Shown: positions 31,786-40,834, numbered from the stretch's first letter. The stretch: 64,000 nt of DNA from Paraburkholderia sp. (GCF_028283785.1 NZ_JAPWKB010000020.1:246754-310753); one strand, 5' to 3'. Translations and numbers: made by a program. The notes: a model not told the origin generated them from the letters alone.

Positions 31786-32975
31786 CCGGCAACGGTATGC
31801 GCATTCTGATCGTCACGCACGTCGTCGCGAAGGGCGACGGGCAAGGACGGGTCAATTACGAAATCGCGCGGGCTGCGCTCGACGCGGGCCACAGCGTGAC
31901 GCTGCTGGCCTCGCGCGCGGCGCCCGAGCTGATCGCGCATCCGCGCGCACGCTTCGTCAAGATGGCCGCCGGACGGCTGCCGTCGAAGCTGCTGCAATAC
32001 CAGCTCTTCGCATTGCGCACCGGCCTGTGGATCCGCGCGCATCGCGAAGAGTTCGATGTCGTGCACGTCAACGGTTTCATCACCTGGGCACGCTCGGATG
32101 TGAACTCCGTTCACTTCGTGCATGACGGCTGGTATCGCTGCGGCTTTTTCCCGTACCGCTTTTTCCATAGCTTGCGCGATGCGTATCAGGTGACCTACGC
32201 GCGGCTGAATCTGTGGCTCGAACGTCGCGCGTTCAACGACACCGGCGTGATCGTGCCGGTGTCGGCGAAAGTGGGCAGCGAGGTCTGCGTGCATGGCATC
32301 GATCCGGCGCGTCTGCACGTGATTCACAACGGCGTCGATACCGACGAGTTCGCACCGGGTTCGCCCGAACGCGGGCGCTTCGGTTTGCCGGAAACGCCGT
32401 TCATGCTGCTGTTCGCGGGCGACCTGCGGGTGGCGCGCAAGAATCTCGACACGGTGTTGCACGCGCTCGCGAAAGTGCCGGGCGTGCATCTCGCCGTCGC
32501 GGGCACGGTGCACGACACCACCGGCTATCCGGCGATGGCGGCCTCGCTGGGGATCGCCGACCGGGTGCATTTCATCGGGTATCAGCGCGATATGGCCGCG
32601 TTGATGCGCTCGGTGGATGCGTTCGTGTTTCCTTCGCGATACGAAGCGATGAGCCTCGTACTGCTCGAAGCGCTGGCGTCGGCATTGCCGGTGATTACCG
32701 CGCGCACCGCGGGCGGCGCCGAAGTGATCGGTCCGGATTGCGGGATCGTGCTCGACAGTCCCGACGATATCGAAGGACTCGCCGCGGCGATTGCGAGCGT
32801 CTCGGGCGAATACCGGTATGCGCAGCGTTTGAGCGTGGCCGCGCGCGGCCTCGCGCTGACGTTGACCTGGCAGGTGATGGCGAATCGTTACCTCGCGCTG
32901 TACGCGCGCGTGATGGAGCGGCGCGGCGCCGTATCGTCGGACGCCGTGCCGGCCGTCACGGTGGCCCGATCATGA
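31782..32975 (+). CDS. GT4-family glycosyltransferase
   Basis: A 397-residue GT-B glycosyltransferase. The N-terminal Rossmann domain begins RILIVTHVVAKGDGQGRVNYEIARAAL. The linker is followed by VIHNGVDTDEF, the donor-domain phosphate site LLFAGDLRVARKNLDTVLHAL, and FVFPSRYEAMSLVLLEALASALPVI with the E-x7-E pair. A GGGAGG ribosome site precedes the ATG, and ATGA overlaps join it to the polymerase-like gene upstream and to the glycosyltransferase downstream. It is presumed to transfer a hexose to the lipid-linked EPS intermediate. Confidence 0.88.
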   Translation: MTGNGMRILIVTHVVAKGDGQGRVNYEIARAALDAGHSVTLLASRAAPELIAHPRARFVKMAAGRLPSKLLQYQLFALRTGLWIRAHREEFDVVHVNGFITWARSDVNSVHFVHDGWYRCGFFPYRFFHSLRDAYQVTYARLNLWLERRAFNDTGVIVPVSAKVGSEVCVHGIDPARLHVIHNGVDTDEFAPGSPERGRFGLPETPFMLLFAGDLRVARKNLDTVLHALAKVPGVHLAVAGTVHDTTGYPAMAASLGIADRVHFIGYQRDMAALMRSVDAFVFPSRYEAMSLVLLEALASALPVITARTAGGAEVIGPDCGIVLDSPDDIEGLAAAIASVSGEYRYAQRLSVAARGLALTLTWQVMANRYLALYARVMERRGAVSSDAVPAVTVARS

Positions 32976-34126
32976 GCGCGCCGATCGATTCGCTACAGAT
33001 TGGCATGCACTGGTTCGGCGAGCGTCCCGGCGGCCTCGACCGGATGTTCGCGGCGCTGATCGCATCGTTGCCCGCGCAAGGCGTCAATGTGCGCGGGATG
33101 GTGGCCGGCAGCGACGAAGTCGCGGCGGCGTCGGGCGGCTCGGTGCGTTCGTTCGCGAACGACAAGGCGCGGCTCGGCACGCGGCTGTGGGGCGCGCGCG
33201 CACATTCGCGCACGCTCAAACGCGCGCAGAAACCGGATATCGTCGCATCGCATTTCGCGCTGTATGCGGCGCCCACGCTCGGCGTATTCGGCGGCGTGCC
33301 GAAGGTCGTGCATTTTCATGGGCCGTGGGCATCGGAGTCGGGTGTCGAGGGCAGCGGCGGGATGTCGGGCGCGTTCCGTTATGCGCTCGAACGGATGGTC
33401 TATAACGGCGGCACGCGTCATATCGTGCTGTCGAATGCGTTCGGCAAGATTCTGACGGAGCGCTACGGCGTGCCGCAGGACCGGATTCGCGTGGTGCCGG
33501 GTTGCGTCGATGTGGAACGCTTCAACGCGACGATGCCGCGGCGCGACGCTCGCACCGCGCTCGATCTGCCGCAAGACCGGCCGCTGATGTTCTGCGTGCG
33601 CCGTCTCGTGCACCGGATGGGCCTCGACGATCTGATCGACGCGATGTTCGTGGTGCGTCAGGCGGTTCCGGACGTGCTGCTGGTGATCGCGGGCAAAGGT
33701 CCGATGGAAGACGCGCTGCGGTCGCGGATCACCGCGCGCGGGCTCGACCGTAACGTGCGGCTGGCCGGTTTCGTGCCGGACGAAGCGTTGCCGATGTGGT
33801 ATCGCGCGTCGGACGTGACGGTGGTGCCGAGCGTCGCGCTCGAAGGCTTCGGGCTGACCACGATCGAGTCGCTCGCGTCCGGCACGCCGGTACTGGTGAC
33901 GCCGGTTGGCGGGCTACCGGAGGCGGTGTCGCCGTTGTCGCCGGACCTTGTGCTCCCGGCGGGCGGTTTTCATGCGATCGGCAGCGGTATCGCCGACGCG
34001 TTGCTCGGCATCCGTCCGCTGCCCGACAGCGCCGCGTGCCGCGACTATGCGTGCACGCATTTCGCTCATCCGGTGATTGCGGCGCAGGTGGCCCAAGTCT
34101 ACCGCGATGCGATAGACGCATATTGA
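32972..34126 (+). CDS. GT4-family glycosyltransferase
   Basis: A 384-residue GT-B glycosyltransferase starting at the ATG that overlaps the previous stop (ATGA, 32972-32975). It has HWFGERPGGLDRMFAALIASL in place of the usual GGAE loop, VVHFHGPWASESG near residue 110, RVVPGCVDVERF, and donor-site motifs MFCVRRLVHRMGLDDLIDAM and VVPSVALEGFGLTTIESLASGTPVL with both glutamates. It is the last complete gene before the join. The small gap to the next start suggests the operon originally continued. Confidence 0.88.
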   Translation: MSAPIDSLQIGMHWFGERPGGLDRMFAALIASLPAQGVNVRGMVAGSDEVAAASGGSVRSFANDKARLGTRLWGARAHSRTLKRAQKPDIVASHFALYAAPTLGVFGGVPKVVHFHGPWASESGVEGSGGMSGAFRYALERMVYNGGTRHIVLSNAFGKILTERYGVPQDRIRVVPGCVDVERFNATMPRRDARTALDLPQDRPLMFCVRRLVHRMGLDDLIDAMFVVRQAVPDVLLVIAGKGPMEDALRSRITARGLDRNVRLAGFVPDEALPMWYRASDVTVVPSVALEGFGLTTIESLASGTPVLVTPVGGLPEAVSPLSPDLVLPAGGFHAIGSGIADALLGIRPLPDSAACRDYACTHFAHPVIAAQVAQVYRDAIDAY

Positions 34127-34141
34127 ACCGGAGGGCGGGCC

Positions 34142-34640
34142 ATGTTACCCGGTACCCGTCGCACTGTTGAGCGGCTGATTCTCGCTGGCGTCCTGGCCGT
34201 ACCGGCCGTGGCGCTGCTGTTTGCGCTGGCCGGCAACGACAATGGCCCGTTGCCGTCCGCGCAGGCCGTGGCGCGCGGCAAGGCGCCGAGCGGCAGCGTG
34301 GTCTGCGGCACGATCAAGCTTGCCAGCACCAGCGATTCCGGCAACGGCGCGGCGCCGCTCGAACCGGTGCGCACGACCTTGCCGCCGGTGTCGGCGGTGT
34401 CGTCGGCGGATGCCGTGCAACTGGCTCGGTGCCACCACCGATGGTGCGAGACGTCACGTCGCCGTCGGCGGCACCGACCGCGACTGCATCGACTTCGACG
34501 TCGATTCCTCCGGCCACGTCTTCGTCGCCGTCGACGCCGTCGGCACGGGCGTCGGCGCGTGCGGTCGCGCAGTCGGCCGAGATTGCGTCGGCGGCGAAGG
34601 TCGCGGCGGAAACGGTGTTTCCGGCGCTCGCGTCGGCGGG
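34142..34640 (+). pseudogene. Truncated exported/anchored protein, frameshifted and cut by the join
   Basis: The start of a gene following the glycosyltransferases, with GGAGGG before the ATG. Residues 1-93 are coherent: basic start, one hydrophobic anchor (LILAGVLAVPAVALLFALAG), then a linker with SGSVVCGTIKLAS. Near 34,420-34,430 the good frame changes: in the original frame the sequence becomes Arg-rich, while the next frame gives a natural Ser/Thr/Pro/Ala linker (from 34429). A one- or two-base error or mutation is needed to join them. From about 34,600 the sequence is no longer Burkholderia-like. The protein might be a secreted polysaccharide-modifying enzyme, as is usual at this place, but no catalytic part remains to show it. 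Confidence 0.6.
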
Positions 34641-34690
34641 TCGCGCAACGCCGAGCAGAAAGCGCGTGACGATCAGCACGCGGCGGGCAG
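34420..34690. other. Junction between two genomes (probable assembly chimera)
   Basis: Upstream genes and codon preference are Burkholderia-like (GCG, TCG, ACG, CGC); downstream they are sphingomonad-like (GCC, GGC, CTC, ATC). Both flanking genes are incomplete at this point: the left one loses its 3' part, the right one its 5' part, including all of the ATPase half expected for its family. There is no integrase, transposase, tRNA or inverted repeat here. The exact base cannot be fixed by eye; I place it between about 34,600 and 34,690. Confidence 0.75.
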
Positions 34691-36071
34691 CATTTCCGAC
34701 CACGATGCCGACCGGCTCCAGCTCATCATCCGCCACCGCCTGGTCATGCTCCACGCCGCCCGCGACGACATGGTCAGTGTCGAGGCCGAGGCCGAAGTGC
34801 TGCTGCGCGAACTGGACGAAGGCCATGCCTATCTGAACTGCACGCTTCTGGCGCAGCTGATGTCGGCCCGCCGCGAACTCTATCATTTCAGCGACATGCT
34901 CAAGCTGGAGGCCGAAACGCGGGTCGCCCTGGCGCGCCCGGGTTCGGGTTTCGCCTCGATCGCGCTCAAGGCGTCCGTCGCGCCGACGCTGATGGCGCAG
35001 GGCAAGACGCAGTTTGCCCGGCGTTTCCTCGAAGAAGCCCTGAACCTGGCCCACCAGATCCACGGCGAAGGATCGGGGCTGGCGGCGCTGCCGGCGCTGC
35101 CGCTGGCCGAACTGCTCTACGACGCCAACGACGTCGACGGCGCCGCAGCGCTGGTGGACACTTATCTGCCGGTGGTGCGCGAATGGGCGTTCGCGGACCA
35201 GATGGCCTCGGGCTATCTGGTGAACGCGCGTCTTCGTGCCGCGCGCGGGGACCTTCCCGGCGCGCTGTCCACCCTCAACGATGCGCACCTCGTGGCGATC
35301 GAGTGCGGGCTGGAGCGCCTGCGCGCCATCGTGGTGGCCGAGGAAGTGCGGCTGCTGGTCAAGGCGGGGCAAGTCGAGGAGGCGGAGCGCCACTTCCTCG
35401 CCGGCGACCCCCAGATCGATGGCGAGCCGATCCCGACACTGCGCCCCACCCGCCGCAACGAGAGCATCGCCATCGCCTGGCTGCGCATCGAAATGCAGCG
35501 CCACCGGCTGGGACGCGCGCGCAAGGTCGCCTATCGCTGGCTCGAATTCGTCAAGCGCAGCGGCGCGACGCGGTCGGCCGTCACTTTCGAACTCCTGCTT
35601 GCCGAGATCGCGGTGCTGCAGGGCAACCGTTCGGAAGCGCGCCGGGCGGTCCGCGCTGCCGTGGAAATGGCGGAGCCGGCGGGATGGGTACGCATGTTCC
35701 TCGATGAAGGCGAAGTGATCGCATCGCTGCTGGTCGAAGCCTATTCGACCGGACCGGACCTCGACACCCCGGCGGACCGTTTCGCGGTGAGCCTGGTCTC
35801 GCTGATGCGGGCAGGGCCGAAAGTGCGCACCGACGAAGAGGACGAGGAAGACGAGGAGGACGACTTCGGCCTCACCGGACGCCTTGCCAACCGCGAGGTC
35901 GATATCCTCACCATGGTGGGCGGCGGCCTGCGCAACCGCGAGATCGGCGACCGGCTGGGCCTGACCGAGGGCACGGTCAAGTGGTACATGCAGCAGATCT
36001 ACGACAAGCTCGGGGTGCGCCGCCGGCCCCAGGCGGTCCTTCGCGCCCGCCAGCTCGGCATCCTGCCGTAA
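34650..36071 (+). CDS. LuxR-family regulator (MalT-like), N-terminus missing
   Basis: The C-terminal about 470 residues of a large LuxR/MalT-type activator. A helical, TPR-like region runs from RLQLIIRHRLVMLHAARDD to near 35,780 (LYHFSDMLKLEAETR and LAALPALPLAELLYDANDVDGAAALVD). Then comes an unusually acidic hinge of 11 Asp/Glu in a row and a C-terminal LuxR HTH (LANREVDILTMVGGGLRNRE, then LTEGTVKWYMQQIYDKLGV). Family members normally begin with about 300-400 residues of AAA/STAND ATPase; none is present, because the reading frame crosses into foreign sequence. The start given is only where the sequence becomes credible. It probably regulated the adjoining catabolic genes. Confidence 0.85.
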   Translation, partial: AEQKARDDQHAAGSISDHDADRLQLIIRHRLVMLHAARDDMVSVEAEAEVLLRELDEGHAYLNCTLLAQLMSARRELYHFSDMLKLEAETRVALARPGSGFASIALKASVAPTLMAQGKTQFARRFLEEALNLAHQIHGEGSGLAALPALPLAELLYDANDVDGAAALVDTYLPVVREWAFADQMASGYLVNARLRAARGDLPGALSTLNDAHLVAIECGLERLRAIVVAEEVRLLVKAGQVEEAERHFLAGDPQIDGEPIPTLRPTRRNESIAIAWLRIEMQRHRLGRARKVAYRWLEFVKRSGATRSAVTFELLLAEIAVLQGNRSEARRAVRAAVEMAEPAGWVRMFLDEGEVIASLLVEAYSTGPDLDTPADRFAVSLVSLMRAGPKVRTDEEDEEDEEDDFGLTGRLANREVDILTMVGGGLRNREIGDRLGLTEGTVKWYMQQIYDKLGVRRRPQAVLRARQLGILP

Positions 36072-36110
36072 TGGCCTCGGGCGCGATCGGCCGCGGTCGC
36101 GCCCGTCATC

Positions 36111-36124
36111 CTATCGAAGGATAG
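36111..36124. promoter_or_regulatory. CTATC-N4-GATAG palindrome upstream of the BKACE gene
   Basis: CTATC (36111-36115), GAAG, GATAG (36120-36124), 52 bases before the ATG of the beta-keto acid cleavage enzyme gene. The same 5-4-5 palindrome occurs before the TonB receptor (38272-38285). It could be an operator for a regulator of this island. Confidence 0.5.
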
Positions 36125-36176
36125 ATTGCCGCGAACGGGGGGCCTGCCAAGGCCACCCGGCGCGAAAGGAATTGTC

Positions 36177-37106
36177 ATGGCCAAACGTAAAGTCATCATC
36201 AGTTGCGCCGTCACCGGCGCCATTCACACCCCGTCGATGTCGCCCCACTTGCCCGTCACCGCCGAGGAGATCGCGGAATCGGCGATCGGCGCCGCGGAAG
36301 CTGGCGCGGCGATCATCCACCTCCACGCGCGCAATCCCGTCGATGGCCGCCCCGATCAGAACCCCGACTTGTTCGCGCCTTTCCTGAAGGTCATCCGCCA
36401 GCGCAGCGACGCGGTCATCAACCTGACCACCGGCGGCCACCCGTCGATGACGGTGGAGGAGCGCATCCGCCCCGCGAAGACATTCGCGCCCGAAGTCGCC
36501 AGCCTCAACATGGGCACCATGGGCTTCGGCCTGTTCCCGATGCTCGACCGCTACAAGGACTTCAAGCACGCGTGGGAGCCCGCCGCGCTCGAGGCATCGC
36601 GCGATCTCGTGTTCAAGAACACCTATGCCGACATCGAGCACCTGCTGACCACGCTGTCGCCCCTGGGCACCCGTTTCGAATTCGAGTGCTACGACACCAG
36701 CCACCTCTACAATCTCAAGTATTTCCTCGATCGCGGGCTGGTGAAGGCGCCGCTGTTCATCCAGACCTGCTTCGGCATCCTGGGCGGCATCGGCGGCCAT
36801 CCCGACGATGTCATGCACATGAAGCGCACTGCCGATCGCCTGTTCGGCGACCAGTACGAGTGGTCGGTGCTGGGCGCGGGCGCGCGCCAGATGGGGATCG
36901 TCGCGATGGCCGCCTCGATGGGCGGGAACGTCCGCGTGGGTCTGGAGGATTCGCTGTGGGGCGGCCGGGGGCGGCTGGCCGAGACGAACGCCGAGCAGGT
37001 CCGCACCGCGCGACAGATCATCGAAGGGATGGGCCTGGAAGTTGCCACGCCCGCCGAGGCGCGCGAGATGCTCGATCTCAAGGGCGCGGACCGGACCAAC
37101 ATCTGA
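36177..37106 (+). CDS. Beta-keto acid cleavage enzyme (BKACE, DUF849)
   Basis: A 309-residue Zn-dependent TIM-barrel enzyme of the BKACE family. Members condense a beta-keto acid with acetyl-CoA to give acetoacetate and a new acyl-CoA. The features are KVIISCAVTGAIHTPSMSPHLPVT at the N-terminus, the first metal site AAIIHLHARNPVDGRP (HLH), INLTTGGHPSMTVEERI, ASLNMGTMGFGLF, FECYDTSHLYNLKYF, and VRVGLEDSLWGGRGRLAETNAEQV near the C-terminus. The length fits. The ATG at 36177 follows GAAAGGA. The stop overlaps the start of the CoA-transferase-family gene (TGATG). Substrate range in this family is wide (carnitine, lysine and other keto acids), so the true substrate is open. Confidence 0.9.
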   Translation: MAKRKVIISCAVTGAIHTPSMSPHLPVTAEEIAESAIGAAEAGAAIIHLHARNPVDGRPDQNPDLFAPFLKVIRQRSDAVINLTTGGHPSMTVEERIRPAKTFAPEVASLNMGTMGFGLFPMLDRYKDFKHAWEPAALEASRDLVFKNTYADIEHLLTTLSPLGTRFEFECYDTSHLYNLKYFLDRGLVKAPLFIQTCFGILGGIGGHPDDVMHMKRTADRLFGDQYEWSVLGAGARQMGIVAMAASMGGNVRVGLEDSLWGGRGRLAETNAEQVRTARQIIEGMGLEVATPAEAREMLDLKGADRTNI

Positions 37107-38200
37107 TGGAGGAAGCGAGGGGGCCGCTCGCCGGCATCCGCATCGTGGAGATCGACGCGATCGGTCCGGTTCCGCTCGCCGCGATGCTGCTGGCGGACCT
37201 CGGCGCCGACGTCGTGCGGGTCGCCCGCCCGGCCAGCGCGGGGGCGGGCGCGTGGGAGGACGTCGGCGGCGACATTCTCCACCGCAGCCGCGCGGTGACG
37301 CATCTCGACCTCAAGCAGGACGCCGACCGGGCCCGGCTGCTCGACCTGATCGCCCACGCCGACGGGCTGATCGAAGGGTACCGGCCGGGCGTGATGGAGC
37401 GCCTCGGGGTGGGGCCCGATGTCTGCCTCGAACGCAACCCCCGCCTCGTCTTCGGGCGCATGACCGGGTGGGGCCAGTCCGGGCCGCTGGCGCTGCGCGC
37501 CGGGCACGACATCAATTACCTGGCGATCACCGGCGCGCTCCATGCGATGGGCGAAAAGGGCGCGCCGCCGCCGGTCCCGCTCAACCTCGTGGGCGATTAC
37601 GGCGGCGGTACGATGTTCCTCGTCATGGGCATGCTCAGCGCCTTGCTGGCAGCGCAGCGCAGCGGACGGGGGCAGGTGGTCGACGCGTGCATCGGCGATG
37701 GCGTGGCCTCTCTCATGAGCCTTTTCTATGCTTGGCAACCCAAGGGCCTGTGGCAGGATGCGCCTGCGTCCAACCTGCTCGACGGGGCGGCCCCATTCTA
37801 TCGCAGCTATGCCTGCGCGGACGGGCGCCATGTCGCCGTCGGCTGCCTGGAGCCCAAGTTCTTCGCGCAGATGCTCGCGGGGTTGGGCTTGTCGGACCGC
37901 GGTTACGACCAGAACGACCGTGCGGCATGGCCCGCCATGGAGGCGGACTTCGCGGCAGTGTTCGCCACCCGCACGCGCGACGAATGGGCGGCCGTGTTCG
38001 AGCCGACCGACGCCTGCGTGACGCCGATCCTGTCGATGGCGGAAGCGCCGCACCACCCCCACAACCGAGCGCGCGGCACGTTCGTCGAGCGGGGCGGGTT
38101 TGCGCAGCCGGCACCCGCGCCGCACCTGTCGGGCACGCCGGGGCAGATCCGCGAACCAAGCGTGGTCGACATCGCGCAGGCGATACGGGACTGGTCCTGA
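37106..38200 (+). CDS. CaiB/BaiF family protein, alpha-methylacyl-CoA racemase-like
   Basis: A 364-residue class III CoA-transferase-fold protein. It begins GPLAGIRIVEIDAIGPVPLAAMLLADLGADVVRV. The pair GHDINYLAITGALHAMG (His) and LNLVGDYGGGTMFL (Asp) matches the catalytic residues of alpha-methylacyl-CoA racemase rather than the single Asp of formyl-CoA transferases. AMACR epimerises 2-methyl-branched acyl-CoAs, as formed from sterol or isoprenoid side chains. It starts at 37106, overlapping the BKACE stop (TGATG), so the two are translationally coupled. A true CoA-transferase remains possible. Confidence 0.85.
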   Translation: MEEARGPLAGIRIVEIDAIGPVPLAAMLLADLGADVVRVARPASAGAGAWEDVGGDILHRSRAVTHLDLKQDADRARLLDLIAHADGLIEGYRPGVMERLGVGPDVCLERNPRLVFGRMTGWGQSGPLALRAGHDINYLAITGALHAMGEKGAPPPVPLNLVGDYGGGTMFLVMGMLSALLAAQRSGRGQVVDACIGDGVASLMSLFYAWQPKGLWQDAPASNLLDGAAPFYRSYACADGRHVAVGCLEPKFFAQMLAGLGLSDRGYDQNDRAAWPAMEADFAAVFATRTRDEWAAVFEPTDACVTPILSMAEAPHHPHNRARGTFVERGGFAQPAPAPHLSGTPGQIREPSVVDIAQAIRDWS

Positions 38201-38271
38201 TCGCACGGTCGCGTCGGGGCGTCTGCCCTGGAAGGCAATCACGCAAGAAACAGGACCAGGGCGTACGCGGC

Positions 38272-38285
38272 CTATCGCGAGATAG
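38272..38285. promoter_or_regulatory. CTATC-N4-GATAG palindrome upstream of the TonB receptor
   Basis: CTATC (38272-38276), GCGA, GATAG (38281-38285); with flanking C and G the palindrome is 16 bases (CCTATCGCGAGATAGG) and perfect. It lies 95 bases before the receptor ATG in a 180-base gap. It matches the element at 36111-36124. Confidence 0.55.
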
Positions 38286-38380
38286 GTGGAGGAAACCCGG
38301 GAAGGCGCGCAACTAGAGCAACCACCAGCCTCGACCCAAGATCGTGGCGGCAACGATAACAGTATTTGGACGGGATAAAA

Positions 38381-40756
38381 ATGCATACGAAAATCTTGAA
38401 AGGCGCGCTTTTCTCGACCGCGGCCCTGTTCGCCATCCCGGCCGCCGCGCAGGACAGCGCCGCGGCTGCACCGCAGGCCGAAGCGGCCAGTCCGTCCGAC
38501 ATCGTGGTGACGGCCCGCAGGCGCGCCGAGCGGCTGCAGGACGTTTCGGTCTCGATCACCGCGTTTTCGGCCGATGCGCTCGAACGCAGCACGGTCCAGA
38601 CCGTCAGCGACGTCAAGACCATCGCGCCCGGTTTCACGTTCTCCTCCGAGGGCGGCAAGGACAACGTGGCGCTTACACTGCGCGGCATTGGGCAGTTGCC
38701 GCTCGGCGAAGTCACGCCTGGCGTGGTCATCTACCTGAACGATATTCCGCTTCCGTCCGTAGGGTCGAACGTGCCGACCTACGACATCGGCAGCATCCAG
38801 GTGCTCAAGGGCCCGCAAGGCACGCTGTTCGGGCGCAATACCCTGGGCGGCGCGGTTGTGATCGGCAGTGAAAAGCCGTCCTACGAATTCGAAGGCTACG
38901 TCGAAGGCACGTATGGCCGCTTCGATTACCGCGAGATCCAGGGCGCGGTGAACATTCCCATCGTCGAGGACAAGGTGGCGTTTCGTGCGGCGGGCCAGAT
39001 CCGCCGCCAGGATCCGCGCACGATCGCCTTCGACGGCGGCCCCGGGTTCGACAATATCCATCAGGATGGCTTCCGCCTGTCGTTGCTGCTCGAACCTGTC
39101 GACGGATTGAAGAGCACGACCATCTACGAATACTTCAAGGGCGACGAACTGGCGGGCGGGCTGTATCTGCTGCGCGAGAACTATCCGTTCGCAGCGCTCG
39201 GCCTGGGCGCGGTCCAGCCGCAGGTCGATGCCGCGCTTGCCACGCAGCGAGCGAACAGGCGCGGTTCGTTCGATGGCGGGATCGACGGCGGCGCGTCTTA
39301 TCGCAAGACCACCTCGATCACGAACGACACCTCGTTCACCTTCGGGGCGCTGACGCTGCGCAACATCTTCGGCTATCGCAAGAACTACAGCTACCAGCTC
39401 ATCAACACCGGCGGCCTGCCGATCCTGGATATCCCCACGGGGCTCGCCAGCCCGGCGTCGGTGCCGTTCACGCTGTTCACGGCCTCGTCGGTGCTCGACC
39501 GCCAGTATATGACCAACGAAACCCAGTTGCTCGGCGATTTCAACGGGTTCAACTTCATCGCAGGCGTATTCTACAACAACGACAAGCCCGCGGGTGCCAG
39601 CGGCTCGCAGTTCACCGCCTTCTCGGTCGGCTCGGTTCCGGCGCCGGCGGTTACGGCCCATGTGCGCAACAAGAACTGGGCGGTCTACGGCCAGATCGGC
39701 TACGAGATCACCGACAAGCTCAAGCTCAACCTGGGCGCACGCTATAGCTGGGACAAGGTTTCCGCCTGTGGCGGCGCGATCGGCACCACCTACGCCACCG
39801 AAGCGACCTGCCTCGCCGTCGCGGGGACCGGCGCGATCGACGGCGTCGGTACGGTATCCAACAAGGGCCAGGAGCCGAGCTGGACCATCGGCCTCGATTA
39901 CAAGCCGAATCCGGACTGGCTCCTTTATATCGTGTCCCGGCGCGGCTATCGCGGTGCCAACGTCAATACGCCGCTTTTCGAAACCCCCTTCACCACCGGC
40001 GGCGTCGATCCGGCCTGCGTATCGACCGGCGGCGTCTGCGCCGACTTGCGGCCGTTCCAGAAGACCGGCGAAGAGACGATCACCGACGTGGAAGTCGGCT
40101 CGAAATATAACTACCACGTCGGTTCGGCGCGAGGCCTGCTGAATATCGCCGCCTATTACAGCAAGTACAAGAACGCCCTGCAGTTCCTGAATACCCAGAC
40201 GACCGTGCCGAATGGCACTCCCGACTCGCCCAGCAACGGATCGCTGGCGGTGAACGCGGCCGATCTGCGCATCTGGGGCGTCGAACTCGAAGCGTCGATC
40301 AGCCCTGTACCGAGCATGACGATCGGCTTCAATGCCGCCTATACCAACGTGCAGGTCGAGCGCGTTACCATCCCGGGCACCTTGCCGTCGACGATCGTGC
40401 TGGGTCCTGATCAGGTCAACAAGTATTCCCCCACCTTCTCCGGCACGGCCAGCCTTAGCTGGATCATGCCGATCCGTCCGGCGGACGGGGAACTGACGTT
40501 CAACGCAGATCTGTTCATGACCGACGACTTCGGCGGCCAGAACGGAGAGAAGCTGCCGGGCTACGAACTCGCCAATGCCCGTCTCGATCTGCGCGGTATC
40601 GCCGGGACCGGATTGGACCTTGGCGTCTTCGTGAAGAACGTGTTCAACGTGAACTACTACTCCGCGTCGAGCGTGCTGCTGCCCTCTTTCCCGACCAGCT
40701 CGGTCTATGCGGGCGAGCCGAGGACGTGGGGGGTATCGGCGAAATACTCGTTCTGA
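38381..40756 (+). CDS. TonB-dependent outer-membrane receptor
   Basis: A 791-residue TonB-dependent transporter. A signal peptide (KGALFSTAALFAIPAAAQ) ends near residue 24. A TonB-box-like DIVVTARRR follows at about 40-48. The plug domain includes VSDVKTIAPGFTFSS, LTLRGIG and IQVLKGPQGTLFGRNTLGGAVVI (about 140-165). The barrel runs from about 175 to the C-terminus and closes with VYAGEPRTWGVSAKYSF, ending in the aromatic residue required for outer-membrane insertion. This subclass is greatly expanded in sphingomonads and takes up large or hydrophobic substrates. The fbiC start lies close after it, suggesting co-transcription with the F420 genes. Confidence 0.93.
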   Translation: MHTKILKGALFSTAALFAIPAAAQDSAAAAPQAEAASPSDIVVTARRRAERLQDVSVSITAFSADALERSTVQTVSDVKTIAPGFTFSSEGGKDNVALTLRGIGQLPLGEVTPGVVIYLNDIPLPSVGSNVPTYDIGSIQVLKGPQGTLFGRNTLGGAVVIGSEKPSYEFEGYVEGTYGRFDYREIQGAVNIPIVEDKVAFRAAGQIRRQDPRTIAFDGGPGFDNIHQDGFRLSLLLEPVDGLKSTTIYEYFKGDELAGGLYLLRENYPFAALGLGAVQPQVDAALATQRANRRGSFDGGIDGGASYRKTTSITNDTSFTFGALTLRNIFGYRKNYSYQLINTGGLPILDIPTGLASPASVPFTLFTASSVLDRQYMTNETQLLGDFNGFNFIAGVFYNNDKPAGASGSQFTAFSVGSVPAPAVTAHVRNKNWAVYGQIGYEITDKLKLNLGARYSWDKVSACGGAIGTTYATEATCLAVAGTGAIDGVGTVSNKGQEPSWTIGLDYKPNPDWLLYIVSRRGYRGANVNTPLFETPFTTGGVDPACVSTGGVCADLRPFQKTGEETITDVEVGSKYNYHVGSARGLLNIAAYYSKYKNALQFLNTQTTVPNGTPDSPSNGSLAVNAADLRIWGVELEASISPVPSMTIGFNAAYTNVQVERVTIPGTLPSTIVLGPDQVNKYSPTFSGTASLSWIMPIRPADGELTFNADLFMTDDFGGQNGEKLPGYELANARLDLRGIAGTGLDLGVFVKNVFNVNYYSASSVLLPSFPTSSVYAGEPRTWGVSAKYSF

Positions 40757-40834
40757 TCGGTGTACCGGGCTGGGGTCGCCACCCCAGCCGGCACTGGTCT
40801 GGTCAAGGCGTGGAGCCAAGGCGTGGAGTGTGAT

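Noticed and set aside
34221..36071. The full 616-codon frame crossing the genome join as one LuxR protein.
   Set aside because: The first about 140 codons are Arg/Gly-rich translation of the left-hand gene in a wrong frame. Only the part from about 34,650 is real.
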